Assembly: GCF_029893825.1 (NCBI RefSeq)
Contig: NZ_JARXXV010000001.1
Span: 868,001 to 932,000, forward strand
DNA: 64,000 bases
Direction of reading: 5' to 3'
Source: Aurantimicrobium minutum
GTDB taxonomy: Bacteria; Actinomycetota; Actinomycetes; Actinomycetales; Microbacteriaceae
Under the pieces are notes generated by a model. That model had not been told where the DNA came from and did no database searches. It worked only from the letters and a program-made list of their open reading frames with translations. Positions 1 through 12,500 of the stretch are shown here, piece after piece; within the stretch, counting starts at the first letter, position 1; each line of letters opens with the position of its first letter. Position numbers and translations under genes: made by a program.

Positions 1-79
1 CGGGAGTAGCCGAGAGCACCGCCAGTGCGCTGACGGCAAGAACTGACAGAGCTGCTACTGCGCGTCGTAGTCGATGCAT
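1..79 (-). CDS. Secreted or membrane protein, 5' end only (cut by window edge)
   Basis: An ATG at 79-77 opens a frame that stays open to the window edge. Its first 26 residues form a clear signal peptide: a basic start (MHRLRR) followed by a long Ala/Val/Leu stretch ending near LSATP. The start lies inside the last codons of the DUF501 gene, so the two genes overlap by about 25 bases and are probably translationally coupled. In some Microbacteriaceae a subtilisin-like S8 peptidase follows DUF501, but nothing here identifies the mature protein. Confidence 0.6.
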   Translation of the reverse strand, partial: MHRLRRAVAALSVLAVSALAVLSATP

Positions 80-567
80 TGACACACCTCTGGTGACCAG
101 CTTGAGCGCTCCAACGCCAGATCACCAATGGGGTTCACGCCAGGACCAGCAGCAAGTGCATGACCGGCGAGGGCGTGCAGGCACTTCACTCGAACGGGCA
201 TGCCGCCTGCAGAGATTCCATCGAGCTCGGGAACCACAGCAATGGATTCGCGGTCAGCAATGAACTGCTGGTGCGCTATGAGGTATTGCTTTTGCATTTC
301 TTCGTCAGCGTTCAAGATCTCGGTGAACTCTGCCATCACCTGAGTTGCTTCCAAGTCAGACATGGCAACTGTTGCAGCGGGGTGGGTGAGGTAGTAGAAC
401 GTGGGAAAGGGCGTTCCATCTGAGAGCCTGGGCGCGGTTGCCACCACGGTCGGAGCACCGCACACACAGCGCGCAGGAATACCGATTACATCCCGCGCGG
501 GACGACCCAGCTGCGCCGAGACAATGCGGATGTCTTCGTCGCTGGCAGGTTCAAATGGTGGGCGCAT
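55..567 (-). CDS. DUF501 family protein
   Basis: A 170-residue protein with the DUF501 hallmarks: a CVCG motif at about 34-37, an FPTFYYLTHP stretch at about 54-63, and a conserved GMPVRVKCLHALAGHALA block from about residue 122. The function of the family is unknown. It commonly follows eno and the FtsB-like gene in actinobacteria, as here. The start lies 9 bases after the ftsB stop, preceded by AGGAC, so it belongs to the eno-ftsB transcription unit. Confidence 0.9.
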   Translation of the reverse strand: MRPPFEPASDEDIRIVSAQLGRPARDVIGIPARCVCGAPTVVATAPRLSDGTPFPTFYYLTHPAATVAMSDLEATQVMAEFTEILNADEEMQKQYLIAHQQFIADRESIAVVPELDGISAGGMPVRVKCLHALAGHALAAGPGVNPIGDLALERSSWSPEVCQCIDYDAQ

Positions 568-576
568 GGATGAGTC

Positions 577-1068
577 CTACTGTGTGGGCTGAACTTGTTC
601 CGGGGTGGGAGTACCCAACCCAGCAACAAGGAAAGATTTGAGCAGACCAGAAACCCAGTCCGTGGAGGTGTCTTGCAAAGAAGCAGTTGCTTTCTCACGC
701 TTGAGATCATCAATGTTTGCGTCATTGATAACCAGGTAGCTGATTTCACCAGGCATGACGTAATAGAGGCGATCGCGTGCCTGCGCACGAACATAGGCAG
801 GGTCATCCCAGCGAGCGCGTTGCTTTTCAAGATCAGAAATCTGTGACTTCTTCAGATCTGCCTCTGCTTGCAGATCGGCAATGACCTGACGTTGTTCTAC
901 CAAGATCTTCAGCTGAGGCGCCAGCACGAGCACACCCAACAGGGTCAAACTCATGATCAAGATAGAAAAGCCCGACAAGCGAATGCTGCCGAGCCAGACG
1001 CCCGCCTTCGTGGTTCCGGTGACAAGAGCCACCGGAACCTTACGAACGCGAACGTTTTTGTTAGCCAT
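577..1068 (-). CDS. ftsB: Septum formation initiator, FtsB/DivIC family
   Basis: A 163-residue bitopic membrane protein. A basic cytoplasmic N-terminus (1-28) is followed by one membrane segment (about 31-50), a coiled coil (about 55-86) and the conserved RWDDPAYVRAQARDRLYYVMPGE region at about 86-108. FtsB/DivIC proteins bridge FtsQ and FtsL in the divisome. It starts 18 bases after eno, the standard actinobacterial arrangement. The tail beyond residue 110 is longer than in E. coli FtsB and poorly conserved. Confidence 0.88.
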   Translation of the reverse strand: MANKNVRVRKVPVALVTGTTKAGVWLGSIRLSGFSILIMSLTLLGVLVLAPQLKILVEQRQVIADLQAEADLKKSQISDLEKQRARWDDPAYVRAQARDRLYYVMPGEISYLVINDANIDDLKREKATASLQDTSTDWVSGLLKSFLVAGLGTPTPEQVQPTQ

Positions 1069-1086
1069 AGAGGGCTGGTGCTTTCC

Positions 1087-3733
<2,647 letters not shown>

Positions 3734-3737
3734 GTAT

Positions 3738-4415
3738 CTATTCTGCCTCTCGAATGTCTTCCTGAAGTTCACGTAGCCTCAGACGCAGGGCTTTCTCAGC
3801 ATCAATACCCTGTTCACGAGCTGAAGAAACAATGCTCAACAAAATCGAGCCGACCTCGTCTTCGTCTTCCCAGATGGGTGGGTCAGGCAGGTGTTGCTTC
3901 TCCAGGCCCACTTTTTCTGCTTTGCCCAGCAGTTTCTCGGCGAGTGCGAGGGCAGGCATGGACTGCGGAACTCCATCCAGGGTGGAGGTGCGTCCAGGTT
4001 TTTCTTGCTTTTTTAGGTCATCCCATACCGCCATCACATCTTCAGCGGTGTCGAGCTTGTTCTCGCCAAAGACATGAGGGTGACGCCCCACCATCTTGGC
4101 GGTCATGTGAGCGGCAACATCTTGAATATCGAATTCTTCGCCAGGAGTATTCGACGCCAAGTCAGCGTGGAAGATGACTTGATAGAGCACGTCACCGAGT
4201 TCTTCAATCATGGCGTCACGATCACCAGACTCGATTGCATCGATGAGCTCGTAGGTTTCTTCCACCAAATACTTGATCAGCGACTCGTGGGTTTGCTCCG
4301 CATCCCAGGGGCACCCACCCGGTGCTCGAAGCACAGCCATGACCTCGATGAGTTCATCGAGTTTGGATTGCTCGTTGTTTACTTCACTGATTTCTAGGCT
4401 GTTTTCTTCACTCAT
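3738..4415 (-). CDS. mazG: MazG nucleoside triphosphate pyrophosphohydrolase
   Basis: Hydrolyses (d)NTPs to monophosphates plus pyrophosphate (house-cleaning of the nucleotide pool). The 225 residues contain the MazG signature GGCPWDAEQTHESLIKYL followed by the Mg-binding EETYE (52-56) and EELGD (71-75) acidic motifs, and the KMVGRHPHVFGE block. Its start overlaps the stop of the upstream membrane-protein gene (ATGA). It sits ahead of hisS and eno, an order common in Microbacteriaceae. Confidence 0.93.
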   Translation of the reverse strand: MSEENSLEISEVNNEQSKLDELIEVMAVLRAPGGCPWDAEQTHESLIKYLVEETYELIDAIESGDRDAMIEELGDVLYQVIFHADLASNTPGEEFDIQDVAAHMTAKMVGRHPHVFGENKLDTAEDVMAVWDDLKKQEKPGRTSTLDGVPQSMPALALAEKLLGKAEKVGLEKQHLPDPPIWEDEDEVGSILLSIVSSAREQGIDAEKALRLRLRELQEDIREAE

Positions 4416-4840
4416 GAGTTCTTCTCCAGAAACCTTTCACGCATACCCCAGCGATAAGCAGTGGCATAAGCAATGGCGACGATAAGCCCAGGCGCTACCA
4501 CGATGGGAATATATGCCACCTCTGTCCCGACAGAAAATGCTTGGAGCAAGGCAAAGAGAGCAAAGCCAAGGCCTGCTAGACCAGGACGGTTCCAACCAGC
4601 AAACGTGAAGATAGCCAGGGCAAGCGCGGGCAAGAAGTGGGTCCAAATCGACCACTGAAAAAAGAAGTCTGGGTTCGTAGCACCGCCGAGAACTAGCTGT
4701 TGCCTCGCCTGGGACTCATCCCACCAAGCAGTGAAGAACAGAGCGGTTACCGCAAGGGCGAGGACACGTGAGGTCCAGATAGCCACGACATATCGTGTGC
4801 GGGTGACTCCTCGAAGTGAGGAGAAGATGGGGCTGGTCAT
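4412..4840 (-). CDS. Small hypothetical membrane protein
   Basis: A 142-residue protein with about four hydrophobic segments (about 17-38, 60-80, 84-103 and 107-128) and a basic C-terminus (RWGMRERFLEKN). I recognise no family. The ATG at 4840 is preceded by GGAGGG at good spacing, so I prefer it to the ATG 12 codons upstream. The stop overlaps the mazG start by four bases (ATGA). It is the first gene of the mazG-hisS-eno unit. Confidence 0.7.
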   Translation of the reverse strand: MTSPIFSSLRGVTRTRYVVAIWTSRVLALAVTALFFTAWWDESQARQQLVLGGATNPDFFFQWSIWTHFLPALALAIFTFAGWNRPGLAGLGFALFALLQAFSVGTEVAYIPIVVAPGLIVAIAYATAYRWGMRERFLEKNS

Positions 4841-4943
4841 CAGTTTCCCTCCAGATGTACAGCCCCATCCTCTCACCGAGACTGAGAGACACAGGCCCGG
4901 TTCACTCGTCCGACAATAAATTGTCGGTTATGACTCAGGTGAT

Positions 4944-6818
4944 CTACGTGGTGAGACGTCCTCGTAGCTGAGCCAATTCTGTGTTGAGCGCGTCAGGAAC
5001 GCGATCACCAAACTTCTCGAAGTACTCCTCCGTGAGGTCGCACTCCGCGGTCCACATGTTGCGGTCAACGTGGAACAACTTCTCCATCGCCTCATCAGTT
5101 ACATCGAGGCCTTCGAGGTTGAAGGATCCTGCTGCAGGAACGCGACCCATGGGTGCGTTCTCAGTTCCAACCTGGCCATCTACGCGGCGAGCAATCCATT
5201 CGAGTACTCGAGAGTTCTCACCAAATCCTGGCCACAGGAAGGAGCCGTCTGCATCCTTGCGGAACCAGTTGACCTGGAAGATCGCTGGTGCTTTTTCGCC
5301 CAGGGTCTTGCCAATCTCAAGCCAGTGGCCCCAGTAGTCAGCCATGTTGTAGCCGCAGAAGGGAAGCATGGCGAAGGGGTCGCGGCGCAGATCGCCCACG
5401 GTTCCTTCGGCAGCTGCAGTCTGCTCGCTCGACATAGTTGCACCGATGAAGACACCGTGCTGCCAGTCGAAGGCTTCTGCCACGAGAGGAATGTTTGTTG
5501 CACGGCGACCACCGAAGATGATGGCATCCAGGGGCACACCTGCGTTTTCGTACCACTCGTCAGAAAGAGTTGGGCACTGCTGGATGGGAACAGTGAAGCG
5601 CGAGTTGGGGTGCGCTGCGGGACGGCCAGAGTCTGGAGTCCATTCGTTTCCACGCCAGTCGATGAGGTGATCAGGAGTCGCCTCAGTCATGCCCTCCCAC
5701 CAGACGTCGCCGTCATCGGTGAGTGCCACGTTGGTGAAGATTGTGTTGGAGGCCACAGTATCCATCGCGACAGGGTTGGTCTTTTCACCGGTTCCCGGTG
5801 CTACACCGAAGAAACCTGCTTCTGGGTTGATGGCGAAGAGTCGGCCATCAGCGCCGGGGCGCAGCCAGGCAATGTCATCACCAATGGTCTCGGCCTTCCA
5901 GCCGGGGATGGTGGGACGGAGCATGGCGAGGTTGGTCTTTCCACATGCCGAAGGGAAGGCAGCAGCCATGTGATACGCCTTGCCCTCTGGAGAGGTGAGC
6001 TTGAGGATGAGCATGTGCTCAGCGAGCCAGCCTTCCTGCAGCCCCATGAACGATCCAATACGCAGCGAGAAGCACTTCTTGGATAACAGTGCGTTTCCGC
6101 CGTAACCAGAACCAAATGACCAGATTTCACGAGTCTCAGGGAAGTGGCAGATGTACTTGATGGGGTTTGAAGGCCAGGCCACATCCTCAACGCGACGACC
6201 GGTTGCATCAACCAGAGGTGCACCTACAGAGTGAACGGCGGGCACCCAGGGGGTGTTCTCGTCAATCTGAGCAAGAGCATCAAAGCCCATACGGGTCATG
6301 ATGCGCAGGTTCAACACAGCGTAGGGAGAGTCAGTGAGCTGAATACCCACCTGAGAGATGGGACCACCGTAGGGACCCATCGAGAAGGGCACGACATACA
6401 TGGTGCGACCACGCATGGAGCCGTCGAATAGTCCACGGAGCTCTTCATTCATGTCATCGGGGTCGCGCCAGTTATTGGTTGGACCTGCATCTGCTTCGTT
6501 GACCGAACAGATGAAGGTGCGGTCTTCAACACGGGCAACATCATCAGGATCTGAACGAACCAGGAAAGAGTTGGGGCGCTTTTCTGGATTGAGCGGAATC
6601 ATCGATCCGGCATCAACGAGAAGTTTGGTCAGACGGTGCCATTCAGCGTCAGAACCGTCGCACCATTCAATGCGCTCGGGCTTGGTCAACTTGGCAATGT
6701 CCGCAACCCAGTGCAGAAGGGCTCGCTGAGTGACGAAGGGAGGCGCGTTGAGTTCAGTAGCGATGGGCACCTCAGGCTGAGCAACTGGCTCGGTGTGGGT
6801 GAGGTCTGCGATCGACAT
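4944..6818 (-). CDS. pckG: Phosphoenolpyruvate carboxykinase (GTP)
   Basis: Converts oxaloacetate and GTP to phosphoenolpyruvate, CO2 and GDP at the TCA/gluconeogenesis node. The 624 residues include the PEPCK P-loop [12 protein letters not shown] (288-299) with reactive-loop C292, the kinase-2 segment TIGDDIAW (311-318), and [11 protein letters not shown], typical of the GTP-dependent class. The ATG at 6818, preceded by AAGGAGAC, fixes the start; an ATG 8 codons upstream lacks a site. It is divergent from ramB, whose family controls acetate and gluconeogenic genes in corynebacteria. Confidence 0.96.
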   Translation of the reverse strand: MSIADLTHTEPVAQPEVPIATELNAPPFVTQRALLHWVADIAKLTKPERIEWCDGSDAEWHRLTKLLVDAGSMIPLNPEKRPNSFLVRSDPDDVARVEDRTFICSVNEADAGPTNNWRDPDDMNEELRGLFDGSMRGRTMYVVPFSMGPYGGPISQVGIQLTDSPYAVLNLRIMTRMGFDALAQIDENTPWVPAVHSVGAPLVDATGRRVEDVAWPSNPIKYICHFPETREIWSFGSGYGGNALLSKKCFSLRIGSFMGLQEGWLAEHMLILKLTSPEGKAYHMAAAFPSACGKTNLAMLRPTIPGWKAETIGDDIAWLRPGADGRLFAINPEAGFFGVAPGTGEKTNPVAMDTVASNTIFTNVALTDDGDVWWEGMTEATPDHLIDWRGNEWTPDSGRPAAHPNSRFTVPIQQCPTLSDEWYENAGVPLDAIIFGGRRATNIPLVAEAFDWQHGVFIGATMSSEQTAAAEGTVGDLRRDPFAMLPFCGYNMADYWGHWLEIGKTLGEKAPAIFQVNWFRKDADGSFLWPGFGENSRVLEWIARRVDGQVGTENAPMGRVPAAGSFNLEGLDVTDEAMEKLFHVDRNMWTAECDLTEEYFEKFGDRVPDALNTELAQLRGRLTT

Positions 6819-6886
6819 CTGAGTCTCCTTTGTCTCATCCAAGTCTCGAGGGAAGTAAAACTTGGTGATATTTCAAGTATTGACCC

Positions 6887-6896
6887 CTGTATACAG
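6887..6896. promoter_or_regulatory. Palindrome in the pckG-ramB divergent promoter region
   Basis: The 133-base region between pckG and ramB holds a perfect CTGTATACAG palindrome. About 25 bases further on is ATTTGCACTTT (6922-6932); its complement AAAGTGCAAAT resembles the TTTGCAAA-type box known for corynebacterial RamB. Either could be a control site for the pair. This is sequence inspection only. Confidence 0.3.
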
Positions 6897-6939
6897 AATT
6901 GTTGCCGAATTTCACTAGAAATATTTGCACTTTTTCTCG

Positions 6940-6945
6940 TATTGT
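6940..6945 (+). promoter_or_regulatory. -10 box (TATTGT) for leaderless ramB
   Basis: TATTGT lies 6 bases before the ATG at 6952, so transcription should begin at the start codon. No Shine-Dalgarno sequence is present. Confidence 0.6.
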
Positions 6946-6951
6946 AAAGAA

Positions 6952-8391
6952 ATGGCCTCTGACATGATGATTTTGGGTAAACGCATCAAGCACTTCCGTA
7001 TCAGCGCGGGAATGACCCTCGAACAGCTCGGTGACGCCGTGGGCGTCGTCCCCAGCCAGCTCTCCTTGATCGAGAACGGAAAACGAGAACCCAAGCTGTC
7101 CCTGCTCACCTCGATTGCGTCCTCACTGAGCGTTACCGTGCCCGAGCTACTGAGCACCGAAGCACCCGATCGTCGCTCAGAACTCGAGATTGAGCTTGAA
7201 CGACTTCAACAGTCTGAGCTCTACACCTCATTGAACTTGCCCGCCGTGCGCAGCACCAAGGGCCTCACCGACGATGCTCTCGAAGCTATCGTGGGGCTGC
7301 ACAAGGAAATGGAACGGCGAGCGCGTCAATCTATTGCCACCCCAGAAGAAGCACGTCGCGCCAACACGGAACTTCAAGCCGTGATGCGCGAGAAGAACAA
7401 CTACCTGCCCGAACTCGACCAACTCGCAGAAGATCTGGTGAAACGAACCGGTCACGAAAGCGGCGCACTGATGCACCGCACCGTTGCCGAGATGGCCAAC
7501 CTGCTCGGTTTTGAGCTCATCTTCGTGGATGACCTGCCAAGTTCTGCCCGCTCCGTCACAGATACCGCCAACGGACGCATCTACTTGCCCCCGGCATCCA
7601 TTCCCGGTGGTCATGGTCTGCGCGCTATGGCGCTGCAAGCCATGGCACACCGTGTTCTGGGGCATGAGAAGCCCCACACCTATGCCGAGTTCTTGAAGCA
7701 GCGCCTAGAGATTAACTACTTTGCTGCTGCCTGCTTAATGCCACGTTCGAGGTCAGTGGCGTTCTTGCAGAACGCCAAGAAGGAACGCAATATTGCCATT
7801 GAAGACTTCCGTGACGCATTCGGTGTGACGCACGAAGCTGCTGCGCTGCGCTTTACGAACCTGGCAACCGAACATCTTGGTCTGCGCACCCACTTCCTGC
7901 GCGTGAACCAGGGTGAAGGTATTTTCCGCGGCTATGCCAACGACGGACTTCGTATCCCCGCCGATGCCAACGGCTCCATAGAGGGACAGGTTGTCTGCCG
8001 GAAGTGGCCAGCACGTGTTGCTTTTGAGCGCACCAACCGCACCAATGAGTTCTACCAATACACCGACACCCCTGGTGGTACTTTCTGGGATTCAACCCAA
8101 ACAGGAACAGGTGAAAAGGAAGTCTTCTCGATCAGTGTGGGTGTTCCCTTCGACGATGCGAAGTGGTTCCGTGGGCGCGACACCGATAACCGTGAAGTCT
8201 CTACCTGCCCCAACGAGGCATGCTGCAAGATCCCTGCCGAGGACCTCACCCAGCGTTGGGCAGGTAATGCCTGGCCCAGCGCCCGTATGCATGCACACGT
8301 GCTCTCACCCTTGCCTTCTGGAACATTCCCTGGCGTAGATGACAACGAGCTCTTTGCGTTCCTCGAACGCCACGCCAACGCCGGCGCTTAG
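6952..8391 (+). CDS. ramB: RamB-type transcriptional regulator (XRE HTH, ImmA/IrrE-like, DUF2083)
   Basis: A 479-residue regulator. Residues about 8-62 are an XRE helix-turn-helix (MTLEQLGDAVGVVPSQLSLI). A middle ImmA/IrrE-like domain has a degenerate zinc motif (AHRVLGHEKP, then EINYFAAACLMP). The C-terminal DUF2083 part contains CPNEACC. This is the layout of RamB/short-chain acyl-CoA regulators controlling acetate, propionate and gluconeogenic genes in Corynebacterium and Mycobacterium. Divergence from pckG supports that role. The start is chosen from the TATTGT box 6 bases upstream; an in-frame ATG at 6925 would lie upstream of that box. Confidence 0.85.
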   Translation: MASDMMILGKRIKHFRISAGMTLEQLGDAVGVVPSQLSLIENGKREPKLSLLTSIASSLSVTVPELLSTEAPDRRSELEIELERLQQSELYTSLNLPAVRSTKGLTDDALEAIVGLHKEMERRARQSIATPEEARRANTELQAVMREKNNYLPELDQLAEDLVKRTGHESGALMHRTVAEMANLLGFELIFVDDLPSSARSVTDTANGRIYLPPASIPGGHGLRAMALQAMAHRVLGHEKPHTYAEFLKQRLEINYFAAACLMPRSRSVAFLQNAKKERNIAIEDFRDAFGVTHEAAALRFTNLATEHLGLRTHFLRVNQGEGIFRGYANDGLRIPADANGSIEGQVVCRKWPARVAFERTNRTNEFYQYTDTPGGTFWDSTQTGTGEKEVFSISVGVPFDDAKWFRGRDTDNREVSTCPNEACCKIPAEDLTQRWAGNAWPSARMHAHVLSPLPSGTFPGVDDNELFAFLERHANAGA

Positions 8392-8394
8392 GCT
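8389..8394 (+). promoter_or_regulatory. -10 box (TAGGCT) for leaderless nhaA, overlapping the ramB stop
   Basis: The TAG stop codon of ramB forms the first three bases of TAGGCT, which lies 6 bases before the nhaA ATG. nhaA probably has its own start as well as any read-through from ramB. Confidence 0.55.
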
Positions 8395-8400
8395 TATCTC

Positions 8401-9564
8401 ATGGCCCGAGTCAGCATGCGCACGATCTTTCGATCTGAACGTTATGCCGCGATTTCTCTCGCCGCCGCTGCGGTATTGGGATTGTTCCTCGCGAACTCAG
8501 TTGCTGGACCTGGCCTGATTGAGCTCTTCTCCAGCCACATTGGCTTGCCAGCTCTGGAACTTGACCTGAGCATAGGGCACTGGATTACCGATGGTTTGCT
8601 CGTCATATTCTTCTTTATTGTTGCGGTGGAGCTTCGGCATGAACTCACCGTGGGTGAGCTGAACTCGTTCAAGCATGCGTTGGCGCCAGGAGTTGCCGCC
8701 GTCGGTGGTGTGATTATTCCTGCGGTGCTCTATCTCGTTATTGCAGGACCAGACTTCGCGCAAGGCTGGCCCATTCCAACAGCAACCGACATCGCTTTTG
8801 CACTGGGCCTGATTGCTCTGGTGGGACGTGGTCTCCCGGGGCGAATTCGAGTCTTTTTACTAGCCCTTGCGGTGCTCGATGACCTCATTGCCATCCTCAT
8901 CATTGCGGTGTTCTTTAGTCACAGCATTGACCTCCTCGCTCTGGGCATGGCAGTCGTTGCGGTGTATTTGTTCCGGTTCTTGGGCTGCGAGGGTCGCATC
9001 AAGAACCCGACCTTGCGCACAGTTCTTCTTGTGGTGGCTGCCCTATTTGCCTGGTACTTCACGGTGCTTTCTGGCGTTCACGCCACCATCGCAGGAGTTG
9101 CCCTCGGCCTCGTGCTGAACCCTCGCCTTGCACAGCAGGCAGCCCATGCTCTGCAACCGGTGACTAATGCTGTGATCTTGCCCCTGTTTGCCTTTGCCTC
9201 AGCACTTGTTGTTATTCCTGCCGTCTCCCCGGCTGAACTCAGCCCCGCCTTCTGGGGTATTGCTGTTGGTCTGCCTCTAGGCAAGATCATTGGCATCATG
9301 ATTGCCGGCAGCATCATTGCACTTATTGCCACGCGTGGCGAGGCAACACAGACACTGATTCGTGGCTGGGACTTGCTCACGGTTGCAGCCGTGGCAGGTA
9401 TTGGTTTCACAGTCTCGCTACTGATGAATGAGTTAGCTTTTGCCAACCTTGATGCCATACGTGACGAAGGTGTCCTTGCCGTGCTCGTCGGTTCTGCCGT
9501 GGCAATCGTGGTGGGTGGAACCTTGGTGTTTATTCGCTCTCGCCACTACCGGAAGCAGCACTAG
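8401..9564 (+). CDS. nhaA: Na+/H+ antiporter NhaA
   Basis: Inner-membrane antiporter exporting Na+ for H+, for pH and salt homeostasis. The 387 residues form about 12 membrane segments. The family core is visible: PTATDIAFALGLIALVGRG with D130, then LLALAVLDDLIAILIIAVFF with the paired Asp D160/D161, matching D163/D164 of E. coli NhaA. It starts 9 bases after ramB. Its 3' end overlaps the convergent mfd gene by 35 bases. Confidence 0.95.
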   Translation: MARVSMRTIFRSERYAAISLAAAAVLGLFLANSVAGPGLIELFSSHIGLPALELDLSIGHWITDGLLVIFFFIVAVELRHELTVGELNSFKHALAPGVAAVGGVIIPAVLYLVIAGPDFAQGWPIPTATDIAFALGLIALVGRGLPGRIRVFLLALAVLDDLIAILIIAVFFSHSIDLLALGMAVVAVYLFRFLGCEGRIKNPTLRTVLLVVAALFAWYFTVLSGVHATIAGVALGLVLNPRLAQQAAHALQPVTNAVILPLFAFASALVVIPAVSPAELSPAFWGIAVGLPLGKIIGIMIAGSIIALIATRGEATQTLIRGWDLLTVAAVAGIGFTVSLLMNELAFANLDAIRDEGVLAVLVGSAVAIVVGGTLVFIRSRHYRKQH

Positions 9565-12500
9565 CTTCTTCAGTCTTCACCGGCAACGGGAAGATGGCAT
9601 CAAGCAAGGTGCCCGTCCAGGCAATCAAGTCCGTGTCTTCGGGCAATGGCACGGTGATTACGCGAGCTGCTGGAACATACTTCGCTCCCGGATACATCCT
9701 GGCCAATCTCACCTGAATAGAGTCCGGTAAATCAGCTGGGGTAATACGCAGGTTCGATCCCATCACAACAACCTCACTCAAACCGGAGCGGTGTGCTCGG
9801 CGACGCAGGCGAGAAATGGAGATGAGGTTGTGAACCTGTGCTGGCGGTTCACCATAACGGTCTGTGAGCTCTTCCAGAACCTGATCAATCTGCTCCTCAC
9901 GAGAGAGCGGGCCGCTGGCAACTGAGAGCTTCTGGTAAGCCTCTAGGCGGAGGCGCTCACTATCGACGTAGTCGTCGGGGATGCGAGCATCCACCGGAAG
10001 CTCGAGGCGAAGCTCGGTCTGACCTTCGGCAACATCGCCGCGGAAGGTGGAGACAGCTTCGCCAATCATGCGCAGGTAGAGATCAAAACCAACCCCGGCG
10101 ATGTGACCTGACTGTTCACCACCAAGGAGGTTGCCAGCGCCACGAATCTCGAGGTCTTTCAGCGCAATTTGAATACCAGAACCCAGTTCATTGTTCATGG
10201 CTAGAGCATTGAGTCGATCGTGAGCGGTTTCTGTCAGTGGGGTGGTCTCGTCATAGAAGAGATAGGCATAGGCGCGTTCACGACCACGACCGACGCGACC
10301 ACGAAGCTGATGCAGCTGGCTCAGGCCATACTTATCTGCGCGGTCAATAATCAAGGTGTTGGCATTGGCAATATCGAGACCGGTTTCGATGATAGTGGTG
10401 GAGACCAACACATCAAACTTGCGCTCCCAGAAGTCAATGATGACCTGCTCCAGCTGGTGCTCAGAGAGTTGGCCGTGGGCAACGGCAACGCGTGCCTCGG
10501 GAACCAGTTCAGCAATCTGGGCAGCAACGCGATTGATGCTCGAGACCCGGTTATGTACGAAGAAGACTTGGCCTTCGCGCAAGATTTCGCGGCGAATTGC
10601 TGCCGCTGCCTGCTTTTCCGAGTAGGGACCCACGAAGGTGAGAATCGGGTGACGATCTTCGGGAGGTGTTGCCAGCGTCGACATTTCACGAATGCCGGTG
10701 ACTGCCATCTCGAGCGTGCGAGGAATGGGGGTTGCACTCATAGCCAAGATGTCGACGTTGGTCTTGAGTTTCTTCAACGCATCCTTGTGCTCAACGCCAA
10801 AACGTTGCTCTTCATCAATGATGACGAGTCCTAAATCTTTGAAGGTGACACCCTGTGCCAAGAGGCGATGCGTGCCAATGACCACATCCACTGTGCCATC
10901 GGCCATTCCCGCCAGGGTCTCTTTTGCTTCCTTCTCGGTTTGGAAGCGACTGAGTGCCCGAAGATGAACAGGGAAACCTGCAAAGCGCTCTTGGAAAGTC
11001 TCAAAGTGTTGCTTCACCAGCAGCGTGGTGGGCACCAAGATGGCAACCTGTTTGCCATCTTGGACAGCCTTGAACGCTGCACGAACCGCGATCTCTGTCT
11101 TTCCAAAGCCCACGTCACCGGAGATGAGGCGATCCATGGGGATGGGTCGCTCCATGTCGGCCTTGACCTCATCGATGGTGGTGAGCTGATCCATCGTCTC
11201 CACATAGGGGAAGGCTTCCTCAAGCTCGCGCTGCCATGGAGTGTCAGGGCTGAATGCAAAACCTTTACTTGCCATGCGCGCGCTATAAAGCTTGACCAAT
11301 TCAACGGCAATGTCTCGAACTGCCTTGCGCGCTTTACTCTTGGCCTGACCCCAGTCACTTCCACCCATCTTGGACAGCGCAGGTGCTTCCCCGCCGACAT
11401 AACGGGTGAGTTGATCTAGCTGATCGGTGGGGACATAAAGTTTGTCGCCGGGATATCCCCGCTTGCTGGGTGCGTATTCGAGGACTAAATATTCACGCAT
11501 GGTCTTCACCGCATTCCGACCACCGGTGGAGACTTCGCGTTGAACCAGCTCAAGAAACTTGCCAATTCCGTGCGTCTCGTGGACCACGATGTCGCCCGCT
11601 TCAAGCTTGAGTGGGTCCACCACATTTTTACGACGACTGGCCAGCTTGCGTGGTGCCCTGGCGTCATAGCCTGCTGCGCGGCCATAGAACTCAGACTCTG
11701 AGATGACGGCCAGCTTGGCTTCCCCGAGCTCGAACCCTGCCTCTACTGAAGCTTGAACGAGATAGGCAACGCCTGGTTCGAGCTCGTCAGGAAGCTCCTC
11801 CACCATGCGGGCAGCCAGGCTGCGTTCAGCAAGAACTTGCCCTGCTCGTTCAACAAGGCCGTGACCTTCGGCCGCAACAATGACAGTCCAGTCCTGCTTG
11901 AGTAATGACTCCACGTGGTCAACAGCACCGTCAACGTTGCCGGCGAATGTGGGAACATTCTTGGCATCAATACGGATAGTCAGAATCTCGTCGAGGTCGA
12001 GTTCTTCGGGCAGTGGTTCGGAAGCATCAGGTCCATGCTGGAAGGCACTGAATGTCCACCATGCCCCGCCGGTGTAGTGCTTCCGTAATTCTGTAACGGT
12101 GAGGAAATCACCTGCAGAAAGATCAATGGGTGACTGAGCACCAGCACTTGCAGCATTCCATGCAGCGTTGAGGAACTCACGGTTGGTCTCGGTCAGGTTG
12201 ATTGCACGTGTGGCAATGCGTTCAGGGGAAAGCAATGCCACGGCGGAGCCTTGGGGTAAGTAACTAGTGATGGGAACCAGCTTGTCCACCAGTGCCGGAG
12301 TCAATGACTCCATGCCCTCCACCGCAATACCTTCAGCAATCTTGGACAGCATCTGGTTGATGCCGGGGAACTCATGCTCCATCTCCCGAGCGCGCTGACG
12401 CACAGCTTCGGTAAGCAGCAACTCTCGACTAGGTGCTAGTTCAATGCTGTCAAGCACCTCATCGAGGGAGCGCTGATCGGCAACCGAGAAGGCACGAATG

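Noticed and set aside
5070-6086. 338-codon plus-strand open frame opposite pckG
   Set aside because: It is antisense to a gene with complete PEPCK motifs and shows no recognisable protein pattern; long antisense frames are common at this codon usage.
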